A stretch of DNA of 64,000 nucleotides. It comes from Numida meleagris (Eukaryota; Chordata; Aves; Galliformes; Numididae). Shown here one piece after another: positions 62,999-64,000 of this stretch. A program made the position numbers and the translations under genes. Location: NCBI RefSeq assembly GCF_002078875.1, contig NC_034409.1:105567250-105631249 (forward strand). The letters run 5' to 3'. Every line of letters begins with the position of its first letter. Within the stretch, counting starts at the first letter, position 1. Under the pieces are notes generated by a model. It did no database searches. It saw only the letters and a list, made by a program, of their open reading frames with translations, and was not told where the DNA came from.

Positions 62999-64000
62999 CA
63001 CTAAGAGTGATTCATAATACGTAGGCTCACAAGAAGACTTCCCTAAACCTTTGTGACTTCAGTTCACCATTTATTTCTCTGTATCTCAAGTCTTTCTCTA
63101 TTCACTGGAAAGTCTGATTTGACTTCAGCTCGATTTCCATCCTTATTAGTAAAAAGTGTAAGTGTAATAAGCTATTAAACTGCTTTGTCCTGCTTCGTGG
63201 TGCTCATGACATTAGCACAGCAAATGTGAACAGTAACCACAGTGCCTATGGCTGAGGTTCTTCTAAACAGCTGGTGCTGGGAGATGAGATTAGTAGGTGG
63301 GCGTTTGTGACAGAGTGATGTGAAGCATGATCTTCACTGGTACATCACCAGCAATTGTTGAGTATTCTGGACCTCTGCCCTTCAACAACACCAAAGGAAA
63401 ACTGTTTTGACAGGCAGGCATTTTACACAGGAAAGTACTTTCTTGGATAGTTTCCTTGAAAAAAAAAAAGCATCACTGTGCTTTTTCAAAAGGGAAAACA
63501 CAGAGTGCTCACTCCTATATTTGGGAGAGCCACCAGTCAATATACACAAAAGCTACTGCATTACTTTTTCAACTTAATCCGCGCAATTCTCCATGATTAT
63601 TACATTTACAAAATGGATGAGAACACATTCACATGCTGTGGCTATTGCGTGTTGAACTGAAATGGTACTTCTTCATTGCAAGCTCTTCTAAAATCCAACT
63701 CTATTATTACACTTTTCAGCACTGTATTTGCAGTAAATATAAGAGTAACGATCAACAGTTAATTCCCTCTGCCATTACAAGAATTTGCTTTCTATGTTTC
63801 TCTATCTGGTTATATTTAAAGCAAGAGTAACAGACCAAATCACTGTATTTTGACAACTTCAGATGAGTTTTAGATCACATACTCCATGGATGGATCAAAG
63901 TAGCTGCCCAAAATCACATCACAGGCACATTTTCCTAACTTTTATATATGCTCTTTCACCTATGGTGCAGTGCAAGTTCACATCCTCCATTATCCACAGT

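Larger units (their letters stand above)
52162..64000 (-). other. ERG: ERG upstream intron (partial, runs off the window)
   Basis: This is sequence 5' of the 152-nt exon on the gene strand. I looked on the minus strand for the next upstream exon, which in vertebrates encodes the region ending ...IKMECNP...NGSR, and found no match. At least 11.8 kb of intron is therefore present. It contains a CR1 copy (62225-62428), AT-rich tandem repeats, a strong hairpin (58825-58857), a GC-richer stretch around 56.8-57.3 kb and a candidate regulatory cluster at 57547-57717. Open frames here (up to 128 codons) have no recognisable domains. Confidence 0.8.

Noticed and set aside
52162..64000. Search for the next upstream ERG exon (region ending ...IKMECNP...NGSR)
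   Set aside because: No matching reverse-complement sequence with suitable splice sites was found; it is presumably beyond the window.
1..64000. tRNA, rRNA or endogenous retrovirus genes
   Set aside because: No B-box-like GGTTCGANNCC, no rRNA-like conserved stretch, and no gag/pol-like frame or paired LTR was noticed by eye.

Overview
This is a single piece of vertebrate nuclear genome, almost certainly avian. The evidence is several 5'-truncated CR1 LINE copies with the (ATTCTATG)n-type 3' tail typical of birds, AT-rich and CpG-poor non-coding sequence, no dense ORFs, and spliced exons with canonical GT/AG borders. CR1 type and near-identity to known ERG proteins suggest a galliform such as chicken, but the species cannot be proven from the window.

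The only protein-coding gene I can support is ERG, an ETS-family transcription factor, read on the minus strand. Eight consecutive coding exons can be placed to the base by splice sites, phase and protein match. From 5' to 3' of the gene they are 52161-52010 (152 nt), 49003-48800 (204 nt, Pointed domain), 47797-47717 (81 nt), 45734-45663 (72 nt), 39071-39006 (66 nt), 38646-38590 (57 nt), 36826-36779 (48 nt) and 34005-33485 (terminal ETS-domain exon with stop). They encode about 400 residues, the C-terminal five sixths of the protein. The N-terminal coding exons and the promoters were not found and should lie beyond 64000.

Layout. 1-31.5 kb: intergenic sequence downstream of ERG, with CR1 fragments, microsatellites and a GC-richer block at 21.85-23.1 kb that carries an unexplained 379-codon open frame; no recognisable gene. 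About 31.5-33.48 kb: probable ERG 3' UTR, end uncertain. 33.48-52.16 kb: the exon cluster and its introns, including a 317-base assembly gap at 41911-42227 bordered by a (TCTCC)n run. 52.16-64 kb: part of a long upstream intron with candidate regulatory sequence near 57.5-57.7 kb and one CR1.

No tRNA, rRNA, CRISPR array, complete transposon or novel multigene system is visible. The most rewarding points are the modular splicing architecture of ERG (six consecutive internal exons, all phase 1-1 and divisible by three), the identification of the exon likely skipped in the avian C-1-1 isoform, and a possible E-box/GATA/RUNX/ETS cluster in the upstream intron.
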